64,000 bases of DNA from Gracilaria vermiculophylla (lineage: Eukaryota; Rhodophyta; Florideophyceae; Gracilariales; Gracilariaceae), in contig JAHNZQ020000308.1 of assembly GCA_019155205.2 (NCBI GenBank), positions 3,768,012 to 3,832,011 of the forward strand. The letters run 5' to 3'. The translations under genes and the position numbers were made by a program. Numbering within the stretch: position 1 is the stretch's first letter; each line of letters begins with the position of its first letter. Positions 53,106-62,200 of the stretch are shown here, in pieces. The notes beneath the pieces are model-generated. The model was not told the DNA's origin, did not search any database, and was given only the letters and a program-made list of their open reading frames with translations.

Positions 53106-53726
53106 ATGGCGCGCCTTCCACGGCTGCTGCGAGCTCATGGCTCGCTGCCCGTTCCGTCGCTGAAAGCGAGAAGGCTACCGAACGCCACTTTTGACATTGC
53201 ACGCTATGCATGCGGAAATGCATTGCGTCGCGTCTCGGACAGAGAGCTGCCCATTCTTCGTCGCTGCGCGCCAAAAACAGAGCCGCCGTCGATACGCATA
53301 GTGTTCTCCGACGAGCGCGTGCACAGGGAACAGATGGCGCACGCGCTGGCGATGGTTTGCAGGCGCGCGCTTGGCAACCTCGCACGCGTGTCCACGCTGC
53401 TCGCGCCGCATGTCTGCGCACGAAAGGTGGGGCGGAGGGAGCGCGGAAAGCGGCTGGCGGCGGCGGCCACGAGCGGTCGCGGCATGTTCCTGTCGAGGGA
53501 GGAGCATGAGTTTGTGGGGCGGCGCCGCGCGTCTCTGCTGCGCGAGTTGGCGCACTCGGCGAACGTTGCGCTTGTGAGCGAGCGTGAACGTGGGTCGGAC
53601 GACTCGGATGGGGACGTGAGGTTGGGCTTCTTGCACAGGTTGGGATACAGAGGAGCGATGCGCGTGGATGCGCTGCCGTTCGATGTGCCGACAGTGCTGC
53701 ACGCGAATGCATGGCAAAAAGACTGA
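53106..53726 (+). CDS. Hypothetical GC-rich protein (206 aa)
   Basis: The frame is open from far upstream; the ATG at 53106 (GCATGGC) is a sensible start. From about residue 55 the codons show strong G/C third positions and a balanced amino-acid mix (SIRIVFSDERVHREQMAHAL, GMFLSREEHEFVGRRRASLL, GYRGAMRVDALPFDVPTVL), unlike the poly-Arg/Ala/Pro products of the other frames. It is probably coding, with an acidic patch (GSDDSDGD). I do not recognise the family. Antisense frames at 53175-54080 and 53059-53730 are regarded as shadows. Confidence 0.45.
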   Translation: MARLPRLLRAHGSLPVPSLKARRLPNATFDIARYACGNALRRVSDRELPILRRCAPKTEPPSIRIVFSDERVHREQMAHALAMVCRRALGNLARVSTLLAPHVCARKVGRRERGKRLAAAATSGRGMFLSREEHEFVGRRRASLLRELAHSANVALVSERERGSDDSDGDVRLGFLHRLGYRGAMRVDALPFDVPTVLHANAWQKD

Positions 53727-54508
53727 ACAAGCGGATAAACGTGCACGTGAACGGGAGTAGAACGGGAGTAGAAACTGCGCTCGATGATGAGCAACGCTGA
53801 GCAGTGGCACCTGAATACAGCGTAGATTAAGCGATTTGTGCTGGCGTTGGCAGAGTGAGCTAGCTGGTGGTGCGCTTGGGCAGACGCCGACGTGCAGCTC
53901 GTGGCTGTGGATATGTTTGGGATGGGTGGTACAAGAGCGCGGTGCGCAGCAAGGAGGAGAGGTTGGGGCGGTAAAACGCGGCGTGAGAAAAACGACGCGG
54001 TGCGGCGAGACGGCGGATGGGCTGCAACATGGCACGCGAGCGAGATGAACAGCGCTGCAGGCGTGGGTAAGCGTTGGCACCGTTCGTAACTACGTTTAGG
54101 TTACGGAATGGGACACAGGAGGAGGGCGTTGATGAGGCATGATGCAGGCGTATGATTGGTCCAGCGGCGTTTCCTTTTTTTTTTTTTTTTCTTCGTTTCC
54201 ACAAGCGGCGAGTGTGGTGCCCTTCGTCGTAGTGCACAGCCATTGGGCGACGCGGAGGTGCTGCGCTGGAACATGGCGTTGTTGCCAATGCGTTTGTGGA
54301 ACCATTTAGTGCGTATCCATCGATAGTGCCTTATTGTTCGGCGGTGTATCAGCGAATTGCGAGGTGTGTGGCGCCTTTGGCTTTTTAGGCAACGCACTCA
54401 TTTAAGCATAACTTGCCAAGTCAAGTGCGAGGGCTGGTTCGAGGCGTCCATGACGCTGCCAGGGGCGCTCACGGTGGCCAGGGCGTCAAGTATGCGCTGC
54501 GCTTGTAC
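53727..54508. other. Intergenic, T-run near 54175-54190
   Basis: Leader region of the RING gene. The T run of about 16 may be a terminator-like or simple repeat. Frames here have no motifs. Confidence 0.45.
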
Positions 54509-55060
54509 ATGATGTCGGGAATTTTAGGAGTTGGAGAGGTCGTTGAAGGCCTAGTTTGGACAGCGTTGGGGAGTTTGACGGTGTTGGTTGTGTATTGCTC
54601 GTGGGCCACGTGTGTGAGGCTTAATCAGCCACAGCAACAGGCACGGCCACAGCAACAGGTGGTGTGGAGTCGCGACGTTGCTCCACTAAGGCCAGTGATT
54701 CCCGACTTTGTGCTGGTGGACGAGGCTCGGCCAGCGGGCGGCGAGTTTGGGCACGAGGCGGCGCTGCACGTGGCGGAGCGCAGCGCTGCGGCGAGTGCGG
54801 ACGGTGCGGCGGCGGCGCCGCAGGCGACGGTGGACGCGCGCGGCGCGCGACGGAGCTCGGAGCTGGCGCGCTTCCGCGCAAGCGCCAGGGACCGCGCGTC
54901 GAGCTGCCCGGTGTGCCTGGAGGAGTTGGGCGACCGCAGCGTGAGCGCCGGCCAGTGCCTGCACCTGGCGCACACGGAGTGCCTGCAGCGCTGGCTGGCG
55001 CGCGACATGAAGCGCACGTGCCCAGTGTGCCGCCTGCCGCACGACGCGCACACGCCCTAG
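54509..55060 (+). CDS. Membrane-anchored RING-H2 finger protein (183 aa)
   Basis: Probable E3 ubiquitin ligase. The start is the ATG at 54509; upstream the frame opens only with TTG. Residues about 8-33 form one membrane span (VEGLVWTALGSLTVLVVYCSWA). A Gln-rich then Ala-rich stretch follows. A C-terminal RING-H2 reads CPVCLEELGD ... GQCLHLAHTECLQRWL ... CPVCRLPHD, in C3-H2-C3 order with the Trp that contacts E2 enzymes. Small single-span RING-H2 proteins of this layout (ATL-like) are common in plants and algae. Third codon positions are almost all G or C, like PP2C next door. Confidence 0.82.
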   Translation: MMSGILGVGEVVEGLVWTALGSLTVLVVYCSWATCVRLNQPQQQARPQQQVVWSRDVAPLRPVIPDFVLVDEARPAGGEFGHEAALHVAERSAAASADGAAAAPQATVDARGARRSSELARFRASARDRASSCPVCLEELGDRSVSAGQCLHLAHTECLQRWLARDMKRTCPVCRLPHDAHTP

Positions 55061-55143
55061 CGGCGGCGGCGGCGGCGGCGGCGCGCGGCGCGCGGCGCGC
55101 GGCGCGCGGCGCGCGGCGCGCGGCGCGCGGCGCGCGGCGCGCG
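55061..55143. repeat. (CGG)7 followed by a 7-bp (GCGCGCG)9 minisatellite
   Basis: CGG units at 55061-55081 begin immediately after the RING stop codon. Nine copies of GCGCGCG then run to about 55143 and end in a G6 run. Confidence 0.88.
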
Positions 55144-56054
55144 GGGGGAAGGCGCGGCGGCGCGGCTCGCGGCGCACGCGGTGCTGGCGACGGCGGCCAT
55201 GACGTTTTGTTCCGGATCAGTTGCGCGCGTTCTGATTGCCAGCGGCGGCGGCGAGCGGCGCGGGACGGCGGTGGACTGGTGGCACAGCTGTAACTGCGCG
55301 CGTCATATCCGCGCGGCGCGCGCCGGGCCAAAAGACAAAAGGCGCGCGCCGGGCCAAATGAAAAAAAGCGCGCGTGGCGCGCAAAATCACACCGCGCGCG
55401 GCGCGCGATTGACGCGCGCGCGCCGCGCGCCGCGCGCCGCCGCTGACGAGCCGTCGCTTTTTATGGCGCCGCTCCGCGCCGCCGCCGCCGCCGCCGTCGC
55501 ATGCGCGTCCGCGGCGGAGCGCGAGGCCGCGCGGCGGCGCGCACGAGCGGCGGCGCGCACGAGCGGCGGCGCGCACGAGCGGCGTCGCGCGGCGGCGCGC
55601 GGCGGCGCGCGGCGGCGCGCGGCGGCGCGCGGCGGCGCACATGGAGTCAGCCAGAAATTGGCGCACCACAACAACAACGTGGAGCATGCGCGCGGCGGAG
55701 GCGTGCCGCAATTAACGCGCGCGCGCAACGTGTACCGCCGCGCCGCGCCGCGCCGCGCCGCGCCGCGCCGCGCCGCGCGCGCGCGCGCGCCCGAAAATAG
55801 CGCGTGGCCGCCGTGCGTCGCGCCCAATCGGCGCGCGGCCGCATTCCGCTCTATTTTTGTTGCGCGCGCCGCTTTGCGTGCGCGCCTAAAGTGCGCATCC
55901 GCCCGAAATAGACCGCCGCGCTCGAGACAGCTTGTCGCGCCAAAATGGCACGCGCGCCAACGTCGCTCGCGCGCCGCTTTTCGGCGCGCCGCCCCCCCTC
56001 GCTGTCCGCGCTACTTGTAGTTCCATTACGTTGCGTCGCCGCGCGCGCTCGGCT
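55144..56054. other. Extremely GC-rich repeat-bearing spacer
   Basis: Includes a (GCC)-type run near 55478-55497 and interspersed GCGCACGAGCGGCG repeats at 55540-55640. Large frames (for example 55181-56020) encode Arg/Ala-only products and are not genes. Confidence 0.6.
55741..55790. repeat. (CGCCG)n pentamer passing into (GC)n
   Basis: About seven CGCCG units from 55741, then alternating GC to about 55790. Confidence 0.85.
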
Positions 56055-56243
56055 ATTTTCAAACCCCCCCCCCCCCTCCTCGCCTCCCCATCTCTCCCCC
56101 ACGCCCGCCCCCTCCCCCCCTCCCTTTTAACCGCCGCCCTCTTCTTCAACCACCCCCCCTCCTTCCTCTCCACCCGCACCCCCCCACCTCACTGCCCCCC
56201 CCCCTGCCCCGCCTCGTTCCCCCACCATTTCCCCCCTCCCCCC
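56055..56243 (+). promoter_or_regulatory. C-rich polypyrimidine tract directly upstream of PP2C
   Basis: Almost purine-free over long parts, with a C14 run near 56056-56070, and it ends at the start codon. Likely leader or core promoter. The FkbM gene has a similar sense-strand C tract. Confidence 0.5.
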
Positions 56244-57323
56244 ATGTCGGCCAACGTTCCGCCTCCCGTGTCGCTCGGCGCCTCCCTGCCCACCCTCACC
56301 GACGCCGCCGCCCTCTCGCAGCGCGCCTCCGTCGCGCGCCTGCCCTCCGCCATCGCCCACGAGCTGCCCACCACGTGCTTCCCGCGCACTCCTCCACCCC
56401 CAAGAAAGAGGCCGCGCCCCAGGATCTCGCTGCCGCCGTTCGATTTCATCCCCCCCGCCAACGTGTCGTCGCTGCCCGCCTCCTTCTACCCGCCCGTGCC
56501 GTCCGCCAAGGACAACCACGCCGTCGTCGGGCTGTGGACCAACCACGCCCACTCGGCGTGCGCCAGCCGCCGCGGCTCGCGCCGCGCCCAGAACGAAGAT
56601 CGCGTCTTCTGCGACCACGCGCACCGCATCTACGGCGTGTGCGACGGCCATGGCGCCGGCGCCGTACCGCACGCGCCGCGCGAGCAGGTGGCCGCCGACA
56701 CGGTGCGCCAGATGCTGCCGGCCGCGCTGCTCACCATGGCGCCGCCGGACGCCTTCCAGCACGTGGATCGCGCCGTGCTGGCCAGGCTGGACGACCGCAG
56801 CGTCGTCGGCACCACGGTGGCGCTGGTGCGCCTGTTCGCCGCGCCGCGCGCGCTGCAGGTGGCGCACGTGGGCGACTCGCGCGTCGTGCTGGTGCGCGCC
56901 GACGGCGGCGCGCGCACGCTCACGGAAGACCACTCGCCGCGCCGCGCCGACGAGGCGCGCCGCATCGAGCGCGCCGGCGGCTACGTGCTGCGCGGCCGCG
57001 TCAACGACATCCTGGCCGTCAGCCGCGCCATCGGCGACAGCCTGCTCAAGTACGTGGTGCCGCCCACGCCGGACGTGGGCACGTTTGCGCTCGGCGACAA
57101 CGACGCCGTGGCGCTCATCGGCACGGACGGGCTGTGGGACGTGCTGACGGACGCGCAGGCCGGTGCGGTGTGTCGCGACGTGCTGGTGCAGCGCGGCGGC
57201 TGCATGGGCGCGGCCACTCTGCAGCACATGGCCGACGCCATTCTGGCAAAGTGCGCCCTGTTTGGCCGCGGCGACGACGCCACCGTTGTGGTGGTGGACG
57301 TCAGCAAGGGCGCCTGTGTGTAG
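56244..57323 (+). CDS. PP2C-family protein phosphatase (359 aa)
   Basis: Mn2+/Mg2+-dependent Ser/Thr phosphatase. The start is the ATG at 56244, at the end of the C-rich tract; the open frame before it is compositional. A Pro-rich N-terminus of about 90 residues precedes the domain. PP2C motifs occur in order: GSRRAQNEDRVFC (metal Asp), YGVCDGHGAG (DGH), VGTTVALVRLF, VAHVGDSRVVL, LTEDHSPRRADEARRIERAG, ILAVSRAIGD, LIGTDGLWDVL and GRGDDATVVVVDV. All metal-binding Asp residues are present, so it should be active. No membrane span; regulation unknown. Third positions are nearly all G/C. Confidence 0.92.
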   Translation: MSANVPPPVSLGASLPTLTDAAALSQRASVARLPSAIAHELPTTCFPRTPPPPRKRPRPRISLPPFDFIPPANVSSLPASFYPPVPSAKDNHAVVGLWTNHAHSACASRRGSRRAQNEDRVFCDHAHRIYGVCDGHGAGAVPHAPREQVAADTVRQMLPAALLTMAPPDAFQHVDRAVLARLDDRSVVGTTVALVRLFAAPRALQVAHVGDSRVVLVRADGGARTLTEDHSPRRADEARRIERAGGYVLRGRVNDILAVSRAIGDSLLKYVVPPTPDVGTFALGDNDAVALIGTDGLWDVLTDAQAGAVCRDVLVQRGGCMGAATLQHMADAILAKCALFGRGDDATVVVVDVSKGACV

Positions 57324-57662
57324 TGCTTTGGAGGAGGTTTTTTTGTGTATCTCGGTTGCGGCATGAGTGGCGCTTATTTGTTGGCCAGCACGCAGTAAAG
57401 ATATGGCGCTTGTACCAGCGACAATAACTTGAGAGAGAGTTTTGTGTAGCGTGTGAGTTCGTGTAATGAACGTAGGCGCTGCGCTGCGCAAATGCACGAG
57501 CAAGGGAGGCGCCCGTGGAGTTCGACGTGAGCGACGGGTTGGCGGGGCGTCATACATGGACGTGGGTGCAGTTGTATTATTTTGCGTTTCCATGAGCCGC
57601 GCGTGCACGCAGATCTATATCTGTGGCGGCTAGCTAGGGATAAGGTAGGGAAGAGGGGGGGT
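57324..57662. other. Short convergent spacer
   Basis: Between PP2C (plus) and the small helical gene (minus); composition is more ordinary. Nothing seen. Confidence 0.55.
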
Positions 57663-58003
57663 TCATTGGGCGGGCCGGCGCGCGTTGTACAGCATGGCGT
57701 TGACGCGGGCGTCGAGGATGGCGACGGAGCGCTTGACGGCGGCGGTGCTGTGCGCCAGTTGCACCAGGGCGGAGAAGTGGGCGCGCAGGCGCGCCATCTC
57801 TGCCAGGAAGGCGGCGTGCGAGCGCTGCAGCGCGTCAAAGTGCGCGGCCGTGGTGCGGCTGAGCTCGCGGCAAAGCGCCCAGTGGCGCGCGGTGAGGCGC
57901 ACGGCGCTGGCGGTGCGCGCCGCCAGCAGCGCGATGAGCGTCTGCACCGACTCGTCGAGCGTGAGCGCTTGGGCGCGCAGCGCGTCCAGCTCCGAGCGCG
58001 GCG

Positions 58004-58036
<33 letters not shown>

Positions 58037-58067
58037 GCGTATGCGGCGGCGGCGTTTGCGGCTCCAT
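57663..58067 (-). CDS. Small helical protein, possibly BORC/BLOC-1 subunit-like (134 aa)
   Basis: The start is the ATG at 58067 (MEPQTPPPHT). A poly-Pro stretch (13 residues) follows, then about 110 residues of amphipathic helix with heptad-like spacing (LDALRAQALTLDESVQTLI, CRELSRTTAAHFDALQRSH, VKRSVAILDARVNAML). The layout, with a closing LDxRVNAM helix, is reminiscent of BORCS6 or similar lysosome-positioning complex subunits. That similarity is from memory of pattern only and is weak. Codon use is high GC3 in this frame, supporting a real gene; overlapping plus frames are Gly/Ala/Arg only. Confidence 0.5.
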
Positions 58068-59267
58068 GCGGGAGGACAGCGCGCGGCGGGCAGCGCGCGG
58101 CGGGCAGCGCGCGGCGGGCGGCAGACAGCGGCGGGCGGCCCGCGGCGCGCGTGACAAATGCGCCACCGGGCGGCGGCAGGGGCGGCGGCAGTGGCGGCGG
58201 CGGCGATGGCGGCGGCGGCGGCGGCATCGTTCCACCGACGAGGGCGCGAAAAAGGGGCGCGCGATCGAGCGATAAGGCACGCGCGCCGCCGCCGCAGCCG
58301 CGCCACTCTCGAGAGTGCGCCGCTGACGCTACGCGAGCACACGCTGCGCTCCCGCGATGGCAACGCGCACAAGCTAAAAAAAGCGGCGCTGAGCGCACGC
58401 GCCACAGCACACACAGCGCGCACAGCGCGTGCAGCGCTCCCACGCGTCACAGCACACGCAGGCCGTACAGCTTGTACAGCGCCCCCACGCTACACAGCCC
58501 GCACAGCGCATACAGGTCTTCCACGTATGCCATCGCTCCCACAAGGCACACGTCAGACAGCATGCGCACGACTGCCAGCGACTGTACGCGAGCATAGCGC
58601 GCACGTGGCGCCGATGTGGATGACGCGGCGCAGCGCGCGTGCACGCGCGCGCATGGCGCGCTGGCGTGGTGCCACGCGCCATGGCGATCGCGTGCGCGCG
58701 CATTCCCGCACCGCGCGCGCCGCGCGCCGTGTCAGCGCGCCAGCGCACACTGTAAACGCGCAGCCGATTCGCAGTGCACGCGCCGCGGGGCGCGCCGCGC
58801 GTAACGTGGAGCGCGCACCCCCCGCCGCGCAATCGCCGCGCAATCGCCGCGCGCGGCGGCGCGGTCCCCGCCGCCGCGCGCGCCGCCGCCGCCGATGCCG
58901 CGCGCGTCACGTGGCGCGCCGCACCGCCGCGCGCGGCCCGCCGCGCCGACGCCGCTCGCCGTGGCGCCCCGCGCGTGCCGCCTGTGGCGCCGCCGTCATC
59001 AGTATTCTTGTGCTCTGCACAGCGAGGTTCTCCGTGAGCGCCCGCGCGCTGCTTCGGGCCCATTTGACGCCGCCCCCGTACTTTACCCTCCATCGCCGCC
59101 CGCCCTCCCTTCCGCTCCATGGGCCCATCACTGACCGCCAGAACGTTGACGTTTCCTTTCCGCCTTGCGCTCGCGCCGGCCTTCGCGCACTACAAACAGC
59201 TTTTGCCTCCGAGCTGCTCAACACCCGCCGTCGCTACCCTTAGAGCTTGTTTGTGGCGACTACCACA
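58068..59267. other. GC-rich divergent promoter with degenerate CACAGC repeats
   Basis: 58180-58230 is GGC-rich. 58395-58520 contains many imperfect copies of CACAGCRC or GTACAGC motifs. The big frame 58158-59243 encodes a low-complexity Arg/Ala product and is not called. The last 200 nt are pyrimidine-rich on the sense strand of the next gene. Confidence 0.55.
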
Positions 59268-62200
59268 ATGAACTTTTTCCGAAAACCCCCTCCTCGCTCC
59301 CCGCCTGTGCTGTGCGTGGGCATGCTGCTGCTGCTGCTGCTACTCACCTCCGCCGCCGCCGCCCCGCTGCGCATCAACACAGGCGGCCCTCAACTTGATT
59401 CCATCGCCTTTCGCCCAGACCTCACTGATTACATCACCTCCACCAACTCCTACGCTCAAACCCTCCCGCCCGGCACCGTCAAGGCATCGGGCACATGGCA
59501 GCCCGTGTACGACTCCTACCGCTACTCGTCGGCGGGCAACCTGCAGTACAAGCTCCCGGTCCCGCCCGCGTCCTACACCGTCGCCCTCATGTTCGCGGAG
59601 ACGTACCAGCCGCTGTTCGCCGTCGGCGCCCGCCAGTTCAACGTCCTCATCAACGGCGTCACCAAACTCACCAAACTTGACGTCTTCGCCACAGTTGGCG
59701 CCAACAATGCCTTGTTCCTCAGCTTTGGCTCCGTCGCCCCGCAGTCTGGTTTCATCACAGTCACCCTGCAACGCATCGATGGCAAGCAGAACCCCATGAT
59801 CAGCGCCATTCTCATCAACGGCCCCAACGCCGATCAGCTCGTTGCGCAGTCGCCCGCGCAGCCGCCGCCTGCCACTGCCACCGCCGCCCCCGCCGCCCCG
59901 TCCGCCCCCACGTCCGACCCCACGTGCGCCACGGGCATTCTGGGCGCCAACCCGTTCACGAATCAAAACGCGTGCTGCCCGTCCGTGTGCGGCAAGTGCG
60001 GCGGAACCAACTGCGGCAACTTTGCTCCGGGAAACCTGTGCTGCATTTCGAGCATCAACGTCGCCGGCGACAGCTGCGACGCAAACCTCCCGCCGTGCGT
60101 CCCGTCCGCCACCGCGGGCGCCGCCACGCCCACTGCTCCGCCCACCGCGCCGGCCACCGCAGATCCCAACTGCGCAACAGGAATCTTCGCCACAAACCCG
60201 TTTTCTAAGCAGCGCGCGTGCTGCCCGTCTATTTGCGGCAAGTGCGGCGGCGATAATTGCGGCAATTTCGCCCCGGGCAACGCGTGCTGCATCTCGAGCG
60301 TCAACGCCGTGGGCGACAGCTGCGACACGAGTCTGCCGCCGTGCGTGCCGGCGCGCGACCTCTCGCTCGTCCCTCCGCCGCCGCCCACCCCGCCGCCCGC
60401 CACCACCACCGCCGTGTGTCCTGCCGGCGGCGTCTTGGGCGTCAACGAGGCCACCGGCAAGTCTGCGTGTTGCAAGGCCGTGTGCGGGAAGTGCGGGGGT
60501 AGCAACTGCAATAACTTTGCCCCCGGCGAGCTCTGCTGCATCTCCAGCGTCAACAGCCTCAACAAGAGCTGTGCGTCAAACGCGCCCCCGTGTACTCCTG
60601 ATGGCTTTGACAATTCCAAGGTGGGAACGGAGACGGAGCCCACGTCCCCGACGTCCTCCAACCTGGCTTGTGACGTCACCGGCGCGTCGGCAAACCAGTT
60701 CCGCATGAACTGTGCTGGTTATGAGATCGCGCCGGCGTTCGTTGGTGCTGACAACAACGACTATATTTCTAGCACGTCTGTCGGGGAGGTGTTCAAATCC
60801 GATATCCCCATTTCTGGTCCGAACGGCGCGGCACCGTGGGATCCGCTGTTTTCGAGCCATCGATGGACGCAGCAGTCCGTTCTTAGCTACAAGATCCCCG
60901 TTCCAGCCGGCACCTTCACCGTCAAGCTTTTGTTTGCTGAAGTGTTTTTCACGTCTGCTGGTGCCCGATCTTTTGACGTGTTCATCAATGGCGTCACGAA
61001 GGAGCAGAATCTGGATGTCTTCAAGTCCATCGGAAAGAATGTGGGACTCATCAAGACGTATGGCGGTATTCCTTCCAAGGGCGGCTTCATTGACGTCACC
61101 CTGATCAAGGCTGTTGAGAACCCAATGATCTCCGGTATCTTCATCGAAGGGCCTGGCGCAGGTTCCGTGGCCGTTGGCGGCGGATGCGTGCTCGGCGGCA
61201 CCAGCAAGGCTAATGCGGGTGATCTTAACAGCGGTTATGATCATCGTTCACACTCTGTGCCCGGTGGTCCGTACATTGCCACTGACTTCAACAACGATGG
61301 AGTGGCAACCATTTCACTCGATGGCACCCAGTCACACTCTCACTACAGTGATCCTGGGCCGCCGGAAGTTGCGGGCGCTATCGTCGCCTATAAATGGACT
61401 TGGACTACCACGGAGAACGGCCAGATTAAGCAAAACGTGAACAACGACAAATCCGGAAAGTTCTCGGCCAATTTCCCTCTTGGGAAGACCGTGGTATCTC
61501 TAGAGGTTGTCGACACCACCGGCGATGTTGCAGTCGAAAGTACCGAAGTGGAAGTCAGGAGTTCCACTACCAACGGCGCGTACTGCTACTATTACGACTA
61601 TGGAAACCAAGTGTTCTCCACTGTCCCGCTTCCCGCATCTAAAAACTCTGCTCCCAAGCCGTTGTATGGGGATGTGAAACCCTCACTCTCTCTCAACAAT
61701 GCTGCTGCATTTGGAAGTTTTCCGTTTTCTCAAAACGCCTTTGCAGTTAGGTGTGTGTACTTCGTTGACATCCCAGCGGCCGGAGAGTACTCATTTACCG
61801 TCAAGCATAATGGCCCCTTCAAGTTGTACTATGCAGGTATGATTATGTCGCAGTCCAACTCCATGGGGACTACTGTGACGCCGAGTAAGTTCTATCTGCC
61901 AAAGTTGCACTCGTTTGAACTACAGTACTTCCGACCAAAGAACCTTTCCCCGCTTCTCGTGCTTTCAAGCAGCAAGGTTGCTTTAACTTCAAATGTCGTA
62001 CAACACGATTCGGGTAATGTGTTGCCCATTATTACCGGACTGTCGAAAAGCACGTCCACTCCATCTGGTGGAGAGAACATTCAAATATTTGGCTCCGCCT
62101 TCATCAATGGCGCGTCTGTCAAATTTGGAAACACAGAGGCTCAAAACTTGGTATCGTCCGATGCGGGGACTCTGCAAGTTACGGTGCCGGAAGGATTTGG

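Noticed and set aside
53175..54080. 301-aa minus frame
   Set aside because: Antisense of the 53106 frame, low-complexity Arg/His/Pro composition, starts with GTG or TTG type codons.
55181..56020. 279-aa Arg/Ala frame
   Set aside because: Only a by-product of CG repeats.
56127..57608. 493-aa frame on the minus strand
   Set aside because: Exact antisense of the PP2C gene; the plus frame has all PP2C motifs, and GC-rich DNA keeps the antisense frame open.
57374..58450. 358-aa and 202-aa minus frames overlapping the small helical gene
   Set aside because: Arg/Ala/Pro low-complexity products; the frame from 58067 alone has balanced residues and helix periodicity.
58158..59243. 361-aa plus frame and its 248-aa antisense partner
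   Set aside because: Derived from CG-rich and CACAGC repeats; no domain.
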